Positions 1 through 6,152 of a stretch of 10,282 nucleotides of DNA are shown in pieces. The DNA lies in contig JAIRPU010000025.1 in NCBI GenBank assembly GCA_031256815.1, positions 1-10,282 on the forward strand, read 5' to 3'. The stretch's first letter is position 1. Each line of letters begins with the position of its first letter. The position numbers and the translations under genes are program-made. The notes below the pieces were generated by a model. That model saw nothing but the letters and a program-made list of their open reading frames with translations. It was not told the DNA's origin and searched no databases. This DNA comes from Spirochaetaceae bacterium (GTDB lineage: Bacteria > Spirochaetota > Spirochaetia > Treponematales > Breznakiellaceae).

Positions 1-25
1 TCCGTCCTCCAATTAAATCATTCAT
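1..25 (-). CDS. possible start of a gene cut by the window edge
   Basis: On the minus strand an ATG at 25-23 is preceded by GGAGG (37-33) at 7-base spacing, and the frame reads M-N-D-L-I-G-G-R to the window edge. The spacing and the short gap after the exported-protein gene (stop at 60-62) would suit the next gene of a small operon. The same frame is also open upstream back to position 85, so it might instead be the continuation of the preceding gene after a frameshift. Only eight residues are visible, so no function can be given. Confidence 0.35.
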
Positions 26-59
26 TACTCTACCTCCACCTGTGGTTTGCCTACTAACA

Positions 60-482
60 TCACTTATAATCGTAGGAGACCCACATTACGTGCCACCTAT
101 TAGCCGAGGTGTATACAACGTATATTGCCGCGTTTTGGGCAGGATAGTTAATCCAGGCAAAACAACTCCCATAGCTCTTGGCTACGTCCCACACCGTATT
201 GATTTGTTCTAGCGTCAGGCCCGTTGATGGCCGGTCCGTAATATCGAGGACATAGGTGTTTGGGTATCCCGCCGCTATTCCATCACGTATAATGATGCTC
301 TCAAAAGCGCTATAGGGCATACGTATCGGCATACTGTGTGGTCTGAAATAAATATTATAGATGCCTTTGCCTATCCTCCTAGGCACGTATACAGGTTCCC
401 ACTCCCTATCCGCATACACACCAACACACAGTGTTACAAATAACACAAACAATAAAACTTTATTTCTCATTACTAACCCCAT
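60..482 (-). CDS. small exported protein of unknown function
   Basis: This encodes 140 residues that I do not recognise. Residues 5-24 form a clear signal peptide: Met-Arg-Asn-Lys, then a hydrophobic core rich in Leu, Val and Phe, ending V-Y-A before Asp-Arg-Glu-Trp. Signal peptidase I cleavage after Ala24 would give a mature protein of about 116 residues outside the inner membrane. There is no lipobox cysteine at the cleavage site; Cys19 lies inside the core. The mature part is rich in Tyr and Trp, has no obvious repeats or further membrane segment, and contains a single cysteine (in G-S-C-F-A-W). Start: ATG 482 has a -10-like box 7 bases upstream and no Shine-Dalgarno; ATG 470 follows a weak GGGG and would remove four residues, leaving the signal peptide intact. 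The signal peptide and sensible composition suggest a real gene. Its role is unknown. Confidence 0.7.
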   Translation of the reverse strand: MGLVMRNKVLLFVLFVTLCVGVYADREWEPVYVPRRIGKGIYNIYFRPHSMPIRMPYSAFESIIIRDGIAAGYPNTYVLDITDRPSTGLTLEQINTVWDVAKSYGSCFAWINYPAQNAAIYVVYTSANRWHVMWVSYDYK

Positions 483-489
483 TACATAA

Positions 490-498
490 ATATAAGCA
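490..498 (-). promoter_or_regulatory. extended -10-like box for the exported protein
   Basis: On the minus strand TGCTTATAT (498-490) has a TGn element directly before the hexamer TTATAT, an extended -10 pattern. The hexamer ends 7 bases before ATG 482. I see no good -35. If used, transcription would begin at or next to the ATG, giving a leaderless message. Confidence 0.35.
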
Positions 499-560
499 TA
501 CCAATTTTAACCCATTGCGCTCTTTCTAACACATTAAATCAACACGTTAGCCGCCATAAT

Positions 561-600
561 AAAAAAACGCGCTTTCCGCTTTAATTCGCGCTTTAAGCGC
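561..600 (-). terminator. probable intrinsic terminator after the 29-codon ORF
   Basis: Read on the minus strand, GCGCTT (600-595) can pair with AAGCGC (574-569), or CGCG (590-587) with CGCG (571-568). Either pairing is followed by a run of seven T (567-561). A compact alternative hairpin, GCGC-TTAAA-GCGC, lies at 600-588. The position 13 bases past the stop of the 29-codon ORF fits an end of transcript. On the plus strand the same palindrome is followed only by TCATTTTTG, so any effect in that direction would be weak. Confidence 0.5.
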
Positions 601-612
601 TCATTTTTGCTT

Positions 613-702
613 CTAAGAATTGAAGAACTTGTCCCTGTTTGCATACCCAACCCGAACGCCGTAAGTGTTTCCACTACCACCCTTCCATGCCGAAACTTCC
701 AT
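613..702 (-). CDS. 29-codon ORF with strong RBS, possible gene fragment
   Basis: The minus strand reads ATG (702-700) to TAG (615-613), 29 residues beginning M-E-V-S-A-W-K-G-G-S-G and containing T-Y-G-V-R-V-G then N-R-D-K-F-F. AGAGGAG (715-709) sits 6 bases before the ATG, an excellent ribosome binding site, and a probable terminator follows the stop. The Trp/Gly start with Y-G-V-R-V-G-x-x-N-R-D-x-x-F reminds me of the N-terminus of a small protein family of roughly 80-100 residues seen in gut spirochaetes. That is recollection, not verified; if right, this is a copy cut short by the TAG. It is divergent from the XRE gene and its promoter would overlap the operator repeats. It could also be a genuine micro-protein. 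Function unknown. Confidence 0.45.
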   Translation of the reverse strand: MEVSAWKGGSGNTYGVRVGYANRDKFFNS

Positions 703-756
703 TTTTTTCTCCTCTAATGTTTTTGTTCTTCCCGTCCGCATACAAGCGGCAGTAAA

Positions 757-835
757 TACAGTAATTACTGTATTTTGTAATATATTACAAGTAATTACTG
801 TATTGTCAAGAGCAGAAAACGGTAATTACTATATT
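757..835. promoter_or_regulatory. operator array: three repeats and two 16-bp palindromes
   Basis: GTAATTACTGTATT occurs at 761-774 and 791-804, and a variant GTAATTACTATATT at 822-835 abuts the ATG of the XRE gene. Starts are 30 and 31 bp apart, about three helical turns, so a bound protein would sit on one face of the DNA. Each copy contains the palindrome GTAATTAC; the first extends to the perfect 16-mer TACAGTAATTACTGTA (757-772). A second perfect 16-bp palindrome, TTGTAATATATTACAA, fills 775-790 between copies 1 and 2. A promoter for the XRE gene may be TTGTCA (803-808) with TACTAT (827-832, spacer 18), which copy 3 would cover. Inference: autoregulation by the adjacent XRE protein, possibly with control of the divergent 29-codon ORF. 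Confidence 0.65.
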
Positions 836-1228
836 ATGTCTGTATCTATGGGAAAAAGCTTCCGGGGTAATTTGCGTGACGAGCTTGATTACTTGGGAAT
901 GACTGTAAAAGAACTTGCCGCTAAAGCGAATGTCGCAAAGGGCGCTCTTGACAGTTACCTCGGCAAACAATCTTCCATGCCCCCTGCTGATGTTGCCATA
1001 AGAATTGCCGCCGCCCTGAATGTATCGGTGGAATATCTTGTTACCGGTACCGAAACACGGCGCGGGCGTTCGCTTGCCTCCCTTGACTATGAAATTCGCC
1101 TTGTAGTAAAAGCCCTTGAAAAACTCCCAAACGGCAAACGAAAAGCCGCCGCTAAAGCCGCCTGTGCGCTGGCAAACGCACTGGAAGAAACAAAACAATG
1201 CGGAAAAACCGCAGCGCCGGAAGCATAA
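836..1228 (+). CDS. XRE-family helix-turn-helix regulator
   Basis: This is a 130-residue cytoplasmic DNA-binding protein. Residues about 12-70 form a lambda-Cro/XRE-like five-helix domain: L-R-D-E-L-D-Y-L-G-M-T leads into K-E-L-A-A-K-A-N-V-A-K-G-A-L-D-S-Y-L (helix-turn-helix), then A-D-V-A-I-R-I-A-A-A-L-N-V-S-V-E-Y-L-V-T-G, a standard ending. The rest (about 75-120) is a Lys/Ala-rich, probably helical tail that may mediate dimerisation. The open frame extends upstream to 665, but the operator repeats lie inside that stretch and the extra residues look non-coding, so I start at ATG 836. ATG 848 is an in-frame alternative and would leave a leader of about 10 bases. Neither has a Shine-Dalgarno. 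The operator array directly upstream points to autoregulation. The target genes are not known. The next gene, 66 bases downstream, has its own promoter. Confidence 0.85.
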   Translation: MSVSMGKSFRGNLRDELDYLGMTVKELAAKANVAKGALDSYLGKQSSMPPADVAIRIAAALNVSVEYLVTGTETRRGRSLASLDYEIRLVVKALEKLPNGKRKAAAKAACALANALEETKQCGKTAAPEA

Positions 1229-1257
1229 CAATCAAAATTAACAGGCGCGTTCAAGCC

Positions 1258-1287
1258 TTGCAAAAAAGCAATGCCGGATTATATAAT
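1258..1287 (+). promoter_or_regulatory. sigma-70-type promoter of the aroF-pheA operon
   Basis: TTGCAA (1258-1263) and a consensus TATAAT (1282-1287) are separated by 18 bases. The expected start of transcription, about 7 bases past the -10 box, falls at 1294-1295, the A of the ATG. This supports ATG 1295 as the start codon and a leaderless message. ATG 1271 lies inside the promoter spacer. No attenuator, T-box or leader peptide fits in this arrangement. Confidence 0.65.
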
Positions 1288-1294
1288 TGGAACG

Positions 1295-3229
1295 ATGATT
1301 ATTATTCTTTCAAAAGAAATTTCAGCGCACGACAAGAAGTTGGTATATTCACTTTTAAAAGATTCCGGTTACACGGTTCGTGAACAAACCCTGTGCGGCG
1401 ACACATTAATTTCCGCTTCCGGCAAGGGGCTTGCCATGCACGAGCTTGAAATACTCCCCGGCGTTGAACGTGTGGCGCAGACATCAAAGCCCTACGAACT
1501 TGCTTCGCGTGAAACAAGGGCGGATGACACAATTGTTAGCGTAGGGCCTGTAAAAATTGGCGGCGCAAGAATAGTGGTTATCGCCGGCCCCTGCGCTGTG
1601 GAAAGCAGGGAACAAATTGCCGAAGTTGCGGAGCGGGTGCGGGATTCCGGCGCGGTAATTTTGCGCGGAGGCGCGTTTAAGCCAAGAACCAGCCCTTATG
1701 CGTTTCAGGGGCTTGGTATGAAAGGGCTTGAATATATGAAGCAGGCGGGTGAGGCTCTTGGAATGCCAATTGTAACTGAGGTAGTATCGCCTGAACTTGC
1801 CACAGAAATGAAAGATTTAACAGATATGTTCCAGATAGGCGCGCGCAATATGCAGAATTTTGAACTTTTAAAGCGGGTAGGCGCTTTGCGAAAGCCTGTT
1901 TTGCTAAAACGCGGCGCCTCTGCAACAATAGAAGAATGGCTGCTTTCCGCCGAATATCTTTTGGCTTCCGGCACAAACGATGTAATTTTATGTGAACGCG
2001 GTATACGCACTTTCGAGACCTTTACGCGAAATACGCTTGATATTTCGGCAATTCCTGTAGTTAAAGGGCTTTCGCATTTGCCTGTAATTGTTGACCCAAG
2101 CCATGCCCTGGGGATTCGCGCCTATGTTCACGCGGCGGCGCTTTCCGCCATTGCGGTTGGCGCGGACGGCCTTACAGTGGAAGTTCACTGTAATCCGGAC
2201 AAGGCGTTTTCCGACGGGCCTCAGTCGCTCTACCCTGACCAGTTTGAAAAACTTATGCGCGATATCGAAGCGCTTGCGCCGGTTACCGGCAAGGAACTTC
2301 AGAGATTGCCGCCGCCTAACGCAAAAAAGGTAAGCGAAATATCTTTTTCGTCTGCATGGACAGCCGCATTTTCACTTATAACAGAAAAAATAGCGTTTTC
2401 CGGCCGTTCCGGCGCTTTTGCCGAGCGAGCGTTAATAAACGCTTTTGGAGAGGATGCGGACAGACTGCCCGTTTCTTCATTTTCCGGGGTGTTTGACGCG
2501 GTTTTGGACGGCCGCGCCGCTTTTGGCATGGTTCCTGTTGAAAACAGCCTTACAGGGTCGGTACACGAAAATTACGACCTTTTTCTGCGCTATCCTGATG
2601 TTGTAATGACAGGCGAAATTAAACTTCGAATAGTGCATTGCCTTATGGCAAATGAAGGGGCGGATCTTTCAAGCATAAAAACCGTGCGCAGCCACGCCCA
2701 GGGCTTTGCCCAATGCCGTGATTTTCTGGATAAACACGCCGAATGGTATCTGGAAATTCATCCAACAACAACAGACGCGGTGCTTTCCATTGTTAAAGAC
2801 GGCTCAAAAAACGCCGCGGCAATCGCCAGCGAAGCGGCCGCGAATGCGCACGGGCTGGTTATTCTAAAGGCCGGAATAGAAAACAACCTGCAAAATTATA
2901 CAAGATTTGCCATTATAGCGCGAAAACAAGAGGGGAAACAGCTTATTCCGGCAGTTTCCGGGCCTAAAAAGCCAAACAAGGCATCGCTTGTTTTTTCAGT
3001 AAAAGATGAGCCCGGCGCTCTTATCTCTTGTCTTGGCAGTCTTAGCGGAGAAGGAATAAATATGACCAAGCTTGAATCGCGGCCAATTCTTGGGTCGCCA
3101 TGGAGTTATATGTTTTATGTTGATTTAGCAATACCTGAAGACGAAGCGCTTTTTAATAAAGCGCTGGACGCGCTTAAAAAACAGGCGGTAAAGCTGCAAA
3201 TTCTTGGTGTTTACAGGGCGGCGGCTTAA
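1295..3229 (+). CDS. DAHP synthase (type I-beta) / prephenate dehydratase fusion
   Basis: This 644-residue fusion protein joins two enzymes of phenylalanine synthesis. Numbering starts at ATG 1295. Residues about 1-70 resemble the ferredoxin-like regulatory domain of Thermotoga-type DAHP synthase. Residues 90-330 are the (beta/alpha)8 DAHP synthase, which condenses phosphoenolpyruvate with erythrose 4-phosphate. Its motifs are A-G-P-C-A-V-E (97-103, metal-binding Cys), K-P-R-T-S-P-Y-x-F-Q-G (129-139), Q-I-G-A-R-N-x-Q-N-F (180-189), L-L-K-R-G (203-207) and D-P-S-H (267-270). After a linker (about 335-363), residues about 365-545 are prephenate dehydratase with T-T-T-D-A-V (491-496) and the catalytic T-R-F (536-538). 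Residues about 562-640 are an ACT domain with G-A-L near 574 and E-S-R-P (594-597), the usual Phe-binding motifs. There is no chorismate mutase domain. An earlier ATG at 1271 lies within the promoter. The stop TAA overlaps the ATG of surE by one base (TAATG). Feedback inhibition of both activities by Phe is inferred. Confidence 0.93.
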   Translation: MIIILSKEISAHDKKLVYSLLKDSGYTVREQTLCGDTLISASGKGLAMHELEILPGVERVAQTSKPYELASRETRADDTIVSVGPVKIGGARIVVIAGPCAVESREQIAEVAERVRDSGAVILRGGAFKPRTSPYAFQGLGMKGLEYMKQAGEALGMPIVTEVVSPELATEMKDLTDMFQIGARNMQNFELLKRVGALRKPVLLKRGASATIEEWLLSAEYLLASGTNDVILCERGIRTFETFTRNTLDISAIPVVKGLSHLPVIVDPSHALGIRAYVHAAALSAIAVGADGLTVEVHCNPDKAFSDGPQSLYPDQFEKLMRDIEALAPVTGKELQRLPPPNAKKVSEISFSSAWTAAFSLITEKIAFSGRSGAFAERALINAFGEDADRLPVSSFSGVFDAVLDGRAAFGMVPVENSLTGSVHENYDLFLRYPDVVMTGEIKLRIVHCLMANEGADLSSIKTVRSHAQGFAQCRDFLDKHAEWYLEIHPTTTDAVLSIVKDGSKNAAAIASEAAANAHGLVILKAGIENNLQNYTRFAIIARKQEGKQLIPAVSGPKKPNKASLVFSVKDEPGALISCLGSLSGEGINMTKLESRPILGSPWSYMFYVDLAIPEDEALFNKALDALKKQAVKLQILGVYRAAA

Positions 3230-3942
3230 TGAGATTACTTGCTGTAAATGATGACGGAATTGAATGTGACGGAATTATCGCGCTTGCGCAGGCATTTGAA
3301 GCCGCAGGGCACGAAGTTATAGTTGTTGCTCCCGATAAAGAACGTTCCGGCGCTTCGCATTGTATTTCGCTTTCTTCCGGAATTAAGATAAAAGAATTAA
3401 AAAAGAATTTTTGGGCATGTTCCGGCGCTCCAGCCGATTGTGTTATAGCGGCGCTTTCCGGCGGCTTTATTCCAAAACCGGATGCCGTTATTTCAGGTAT
3501 AAACGCCGGTGCAAATCTTGGCACCGACCTTGTTTATTCAGGAACGGCCGCCGGGGCGCGTCAGGCGGCGCTTACCGGATTGCCGGGATTCGCGTTTTCG
3601 CAAACCGGTATGTTTCCTTTTGATTTTTGCGCCGCGGCGAACTGGGCTGCGGCTCATTTTAAAGAGCTGCTGGCGCTTTGGGATAAAGATGTATTTATAA
3701 ACGTAAATTTTCCGCCTGTTATTCATCCGGGTTTTGAACTTTGCGTTCCGTCTCAAAGGCTTTACACAGATCATGTTACGGTCAGCGAAGCAGCCGGCGG
3801 CTGGAAAAAGCTTGAGTTTAACGCATTTGAAATGCAATCCAATGATTTGGAAGGCACGGACGGCAGGGTCTGTGCGCGCGGCATTGTTGCGGTAAGCCGT
3901 ATTCTAATTCAGCCTGTAAGCAAACCCTGCGGCGACTTATGA
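3229..3942 (+). CDS. surE: 5'/3'-nucleotidase SurE
   Basis: This encodes 237 residues, a normal SurE length. SurE is a divalent-metal-dependent phosphatase that removes phosphate from nucleoside 5'- and 3'-monophosphates in the cytoplasm; some members also act on short polyphosphate. The N-terminus M-R-L-L-A-V-N-D-D-G carries metal ligands Asp8 and Asp9. Ser40 in E-R-S-G-A-S and Asn92 in S-G-I-N-A-G-A-N complete the expected site, and Y-S-G-T (103-106) is the next family signature. The ATG overlaps the stop of the preceding fusion gene, and the stop overlaps the scpB start as ATGA, so translation is probably coupled. No separate promoter or good Shine-Dalgarno is visible. The enzyme has no direct link to aromatic synthesis; it appears to be a co-transcribed housekeeping gene. 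Confidence 0.95.
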   Translation: MRLLAVNDDGIECDGIIALAQAFEAAGHEVIVVAPDKERSGASHCISLSSGIKIKELKKNFWACSGAPADCVIAALSGGFIPKPDAVISGINAGANLGTDLVYSGTAAGARQAALTGLPGFAFSQTGMFPFDFCAAANWAAAHFKELLALWDKDVFINVNFPPVIHPGFELCVPSQRLYTDHVTVSEAAGGWKKLEFNAFEMQSNDLEGTDGRVCARGIVAVSRILIQPVSKPCGDL

Positions 3943-4502
3943 ATGATTCCGCGCTTATAGAAGCGATACTCTACCTTGAATCTGAACCGCTTGACGGCGC
4001 TTCAATTTGCCGTATTGCCGGTATAACGGCGGAGCGAACAGAGGCGGCTCTGGAAACACTGCGGGAGCGTTATGCCAACGAAGATTCCGGTATGGAACTT
4101 ATTGCTATTTCTGACGGTTTTATGCTTTCACCAAAAAAAGAGCTTTGGGAAGCGCTGCGTGAACGTTACGGCAAAAAAAACGAAGCAAAATTATCACGCG
4201 CCGCAATGGAAACGCTTGCAATAATCGCCTATTCGCAGCCTGTAACACGCGCCGAAATTGAATCGATAAGAGGCGTGCAGGCGGATAATATGATTCGGAT
4301 TTTAATGGAGCGCAATTTGGTAAGGGAAACCGGCAAAAAAGATATACCCGGCAAACCTTCCCAGTACGGTACAACAAAAGAATTTTTGCGTTTATTCAGG
4401 CTGGAAAGCATAGGCGATTTACCAAAATTAAGCGACGCCGATACGGATAAATTTGAACTTTTTTCTTCAGAAGAATCAGAAGAAGAAATAAAAAACAATT
4501 AA
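3939..4502 (+). CDS. scpB: segregation and condensation protein ScpB
   Basis: This encodes 187 residues. ScpB dimers bind the kleisin ScpA and, with SMC, form the bacterial condensin that compacts and segregates the chromosome. Two winged-helix domains are apparent: residues about 1-80 (A-L-I-E-A-I-L-Y-L-E-S-E-P-L opens the first) and about 84-155, with L-S-R-A-A-M-E-T-L-A-I-I-A-Y-S-Q-P-V-T-R (85-104), followed by I-E-S-I-R-G-V. The family G-R-P-x-x-Y-x-T-T-x-x-F-L motif appears as G-K-P-S-Q-Y-G-T-T-K-E-F-L (138-150). The C-terminal tail is acidic (S-S-E-E-S-E-E-E), as is common. ScpA is not adjacent, unlike the frequent scpA-scpB order. The gene is the last in the operon; its stop overlaps that of murJ on the other strand. 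Confidence 0.95.
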   Translation: MNDSALIEAILYLESEPLDGASICRIAGITAERTEAALETLRERYANEDSGMELIAISDGFMLSPKKELWEALRERYGKKNEAKLSRAAMETLAIIAYSQPVTRAEIESIRGVQADNMIRILMERNLVRETGKKDIPGKPSQYGTTKEFLRLFRLESIGDLPKLSDADTDKFELFSSEESEEEIKNN

Positions 4503-6085
4503 GAAGCTGATTTTTTGCCCCTGCGCAGAGCGCTGACCAAAGATAAAACAAGCCTGTCGCGGCTTATAAACAGGATTAAAACGCCAAGCGCCGCGAAAAA
4601 AAATGCGTTAAACAAAAACGGTACGGCCAGGGAAATTAATTTGCCGGTAAAATTAAAATTCATTATAAAACGCGAAACAAAGGGCGAAGCAAAATAAACC
4701 GGAATCAACGCCAGCGCGGACACAAAGACTATTTTTATTATATATAGTAATGACGATTGAATAATTGAATTTAAATTTATCATGCTATTTTTTCTTAAAA
4801 AGAAGAGGAGGAGAAGCGTGTTTACAGCTCCGGCGGCAGAAAGAGCAAATGCTATTCCGGCGCCGGAACCTTCTCTGTTAAGCAAAAACACAAGCGCTAT
4901 GTTTACCGCAAAAGAAATAATACCTGCCAGTGTGGGCGATACAGAATCACTTTGCGCATAAAACGCCGGCGCCAGAATACGGTTAAGCGCTATAAAAAAA
5001 AGCCCCGCAATATGAAATCTAAACGCTTCCAGGGTAAGCGCAACAGAACGTTCGTCAAAACGGCGCGTTTGAAACAGCAGCTTTATCAATGTTTCTCCAT
5101 ATAAAAGAGAAAAAAAAGTTACCGGTATTGTAATAAGCGCTATAATAAAAACGGCGTCTTTGAGCCTTTTATTATATGAATCCCATTTTAGGCTTTTTGC
5201 GTCTTCCGAGAGCTGCGGTAAAAGCACCGTTCCTATAGAAACTGCAAAAACTCCAAGAAACAGCTCCTGTAAACGCAATGAATATTGCAAAGCGGAAACA
5301 ATACCTTCACCCGACCTGCCTGCAAACGCTGTAGAAACCAAATCGTTTAATTGATACGCCGCCATGCCTATTATTGTAGGACCAACCAGACGCAGTACTT
5401 TTCTTGTTCCAGGGTTTTTAATTGCGGTGGATAAAAGCGTCCAGTTAAAATAAAACTTTTTTTTTAGCACAAATGGGAGCTGAATTGCCGCTTCCAAAAA
5501 GCCGCCGGTTAAAATGCCGACTGCCATTGCGCGCGCAGGGTTGTCCATAATAGGCGAAAGGAGCCATGCAAAGCCTATTGTAGAAATATTAAGCAGCACT
5601 GGGGCAAAAGCGGAAGGAATAAAACTGTTATTTGTATTTAGAATACCCTGAAAAAATGCCGCAATGGAAATAAACAAAAGATACGGAAACATAATTCGGG
5701 TAAGCAATGTAGTTTCGTCAAACGCGCTAAGTCCAAAAACAGGAACAATAAACGGCGCAAAAAATATTCCAAGCGAAACCGCAATCGAAACAATAAACGT
5801 AAGAAAAGTCCAAAATGCGCAAATAAAATCATGAATTTCGCTTTGGTTGTTTTTTAACAGGTATTCTTTGAAGGTAGGAATAAATGCCGCCGATATTGAC
5901 CCTTCGGCAAAAAGACGGCGAAAAAGATTTGGAAGTAAAAATGCGACTGAAAAAGCGTCTGAATACGCGCTGGTTCCCAAAAGAGACGCTTTTGTCATTT
6001 CACGAAAAAGGCCGAGTATTCTTGAAACAAGCGTCCAAAAAGAAAGCGCAGAAGAATAGCGCAAAAGCGAGCGTTCTTTAGCCAT
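4499..6085 (-). CDS. murJ: lipid II flippase MurJ (MviN family)
   Basis: This encodes 528 residues, the usual MurJ size, with about 14 predicted hydrophobic segments and no signal peptide. MurJ is an inner-membrane MOP-superfamily transporter that flips lipid-linked peptidoglycan precursor (lipid II) to the periplasmic face. Strong signatures at the N-terminus are S-R-I-L-G-L-F-R-E (21-29) and P-N-L-F-R-R-L-F-A-E-G-S-I-S-A-A-F-I-P (52-70), which carry the conserved arginines of the central cavity. The start at ATG 6085 (M-A-K-E-R-S-L-L-R) suits the family, though no Shine-Dalgarno precedes it. It is divergent from tcdA, 67 bases away, and convergent with scpB with a 4-base overlap of stop codons. 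It appears to be a single-gene transcription unit. Confidence 0.96.
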   Translation of the reverse strand: MAKERSLLRYSSALSFWTLVSRILGLFREMTKASLLGTSAYSDAFSVAFLLPNLFRRLFAEGSISAAFIPTFKEYLLKNNQSEIHDFICAFWTFLTFIVSIAVSLGIFFAPFIVPVFGLSAFDETTLLTRIMFPYLLFISIAAFFQGILNTNNSFIPSAFAPVLLNISTIGFAWLLSPIMDNPARAMAVGILTGGFLEAAIQLPFVLKKKFYFNWTLLSTAIKNPGTRKVLRLVGPTIIGMAAYQLNDLVSTAFAGRSGEGIVSALQYSLRLQELFLGVFAVSIGTVLLPQLSEDAKSLKWDSYNKRLKDAVFIIALITIPVTFFSLLYGETLIKLLFQTRRFDERSVALTLEAFRFHIAGLFFIALNRILAPAFYAQSDSVSPTLAGIISFAVNIALVFLLNREGSGAGIAFALSAAGAVNTLLLLFFLRKNSMINLNSIIQSSLLYIIKIVFVSALALIPVYFASPFVSRFIMNFNFTGKLISLAVPFLFNAFFFAALGVLILFISRDRLVLSLVSALRRGKKSAS

Positions 6086-6152
6086 GCAACATACTTGTCA
6101 AAAAGCGCTTATTTTTCAATACTGCGTTAAAAGAATTTAAACTTAAAAACAA
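6086..6152. promoter_or_regulatory. divergent promoter region murJ / tcdA
   Basis: This 67-base spacer must hold promoters for both directions. Plus strand: TTGTCA (6095-6100) with AATACT (6118-6123), spacer 17, would start tcdA transcription near 6130. An alternative, TTCAAT with TAAACT (6138-6143), would give an almost leaderless message. Minus strand: TTGAAA (6119-6114) with the poor hexamer AAGTAT (6096-6091), spacer 17, would start murJ transcription at its ATG. The -10 assignments are weak. Confidence 0.4.

Noticed and set aside
523..552. CTAAC/GTTAG inverted pair as an attC or insertion border
   Set aside because: Only five bases pair and the spacing is too short; no consensus match.
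665..835. N-terminal extension of the XRE protein to ATG 665
   Set aside because: The stretch overlaps the 29-codon ORF on the other strand and the operator repeats, and its translation is not protein-like. The XRE fold starts just after ATG 836.
1271..1294. Start of the fusion enzyme at ATG 1271
   Set aside because: It lies in the spacer of a good promoter, and relatives of the DAHP synthase begin Met-Ile-hydrophobic as at ATG 1295.
1198..1383. 61-codon ORF between the XRE gene and the fusion gene
   Set aside because: It overlaps both genes in another frame and contains the promoter; composition is not protein-like.
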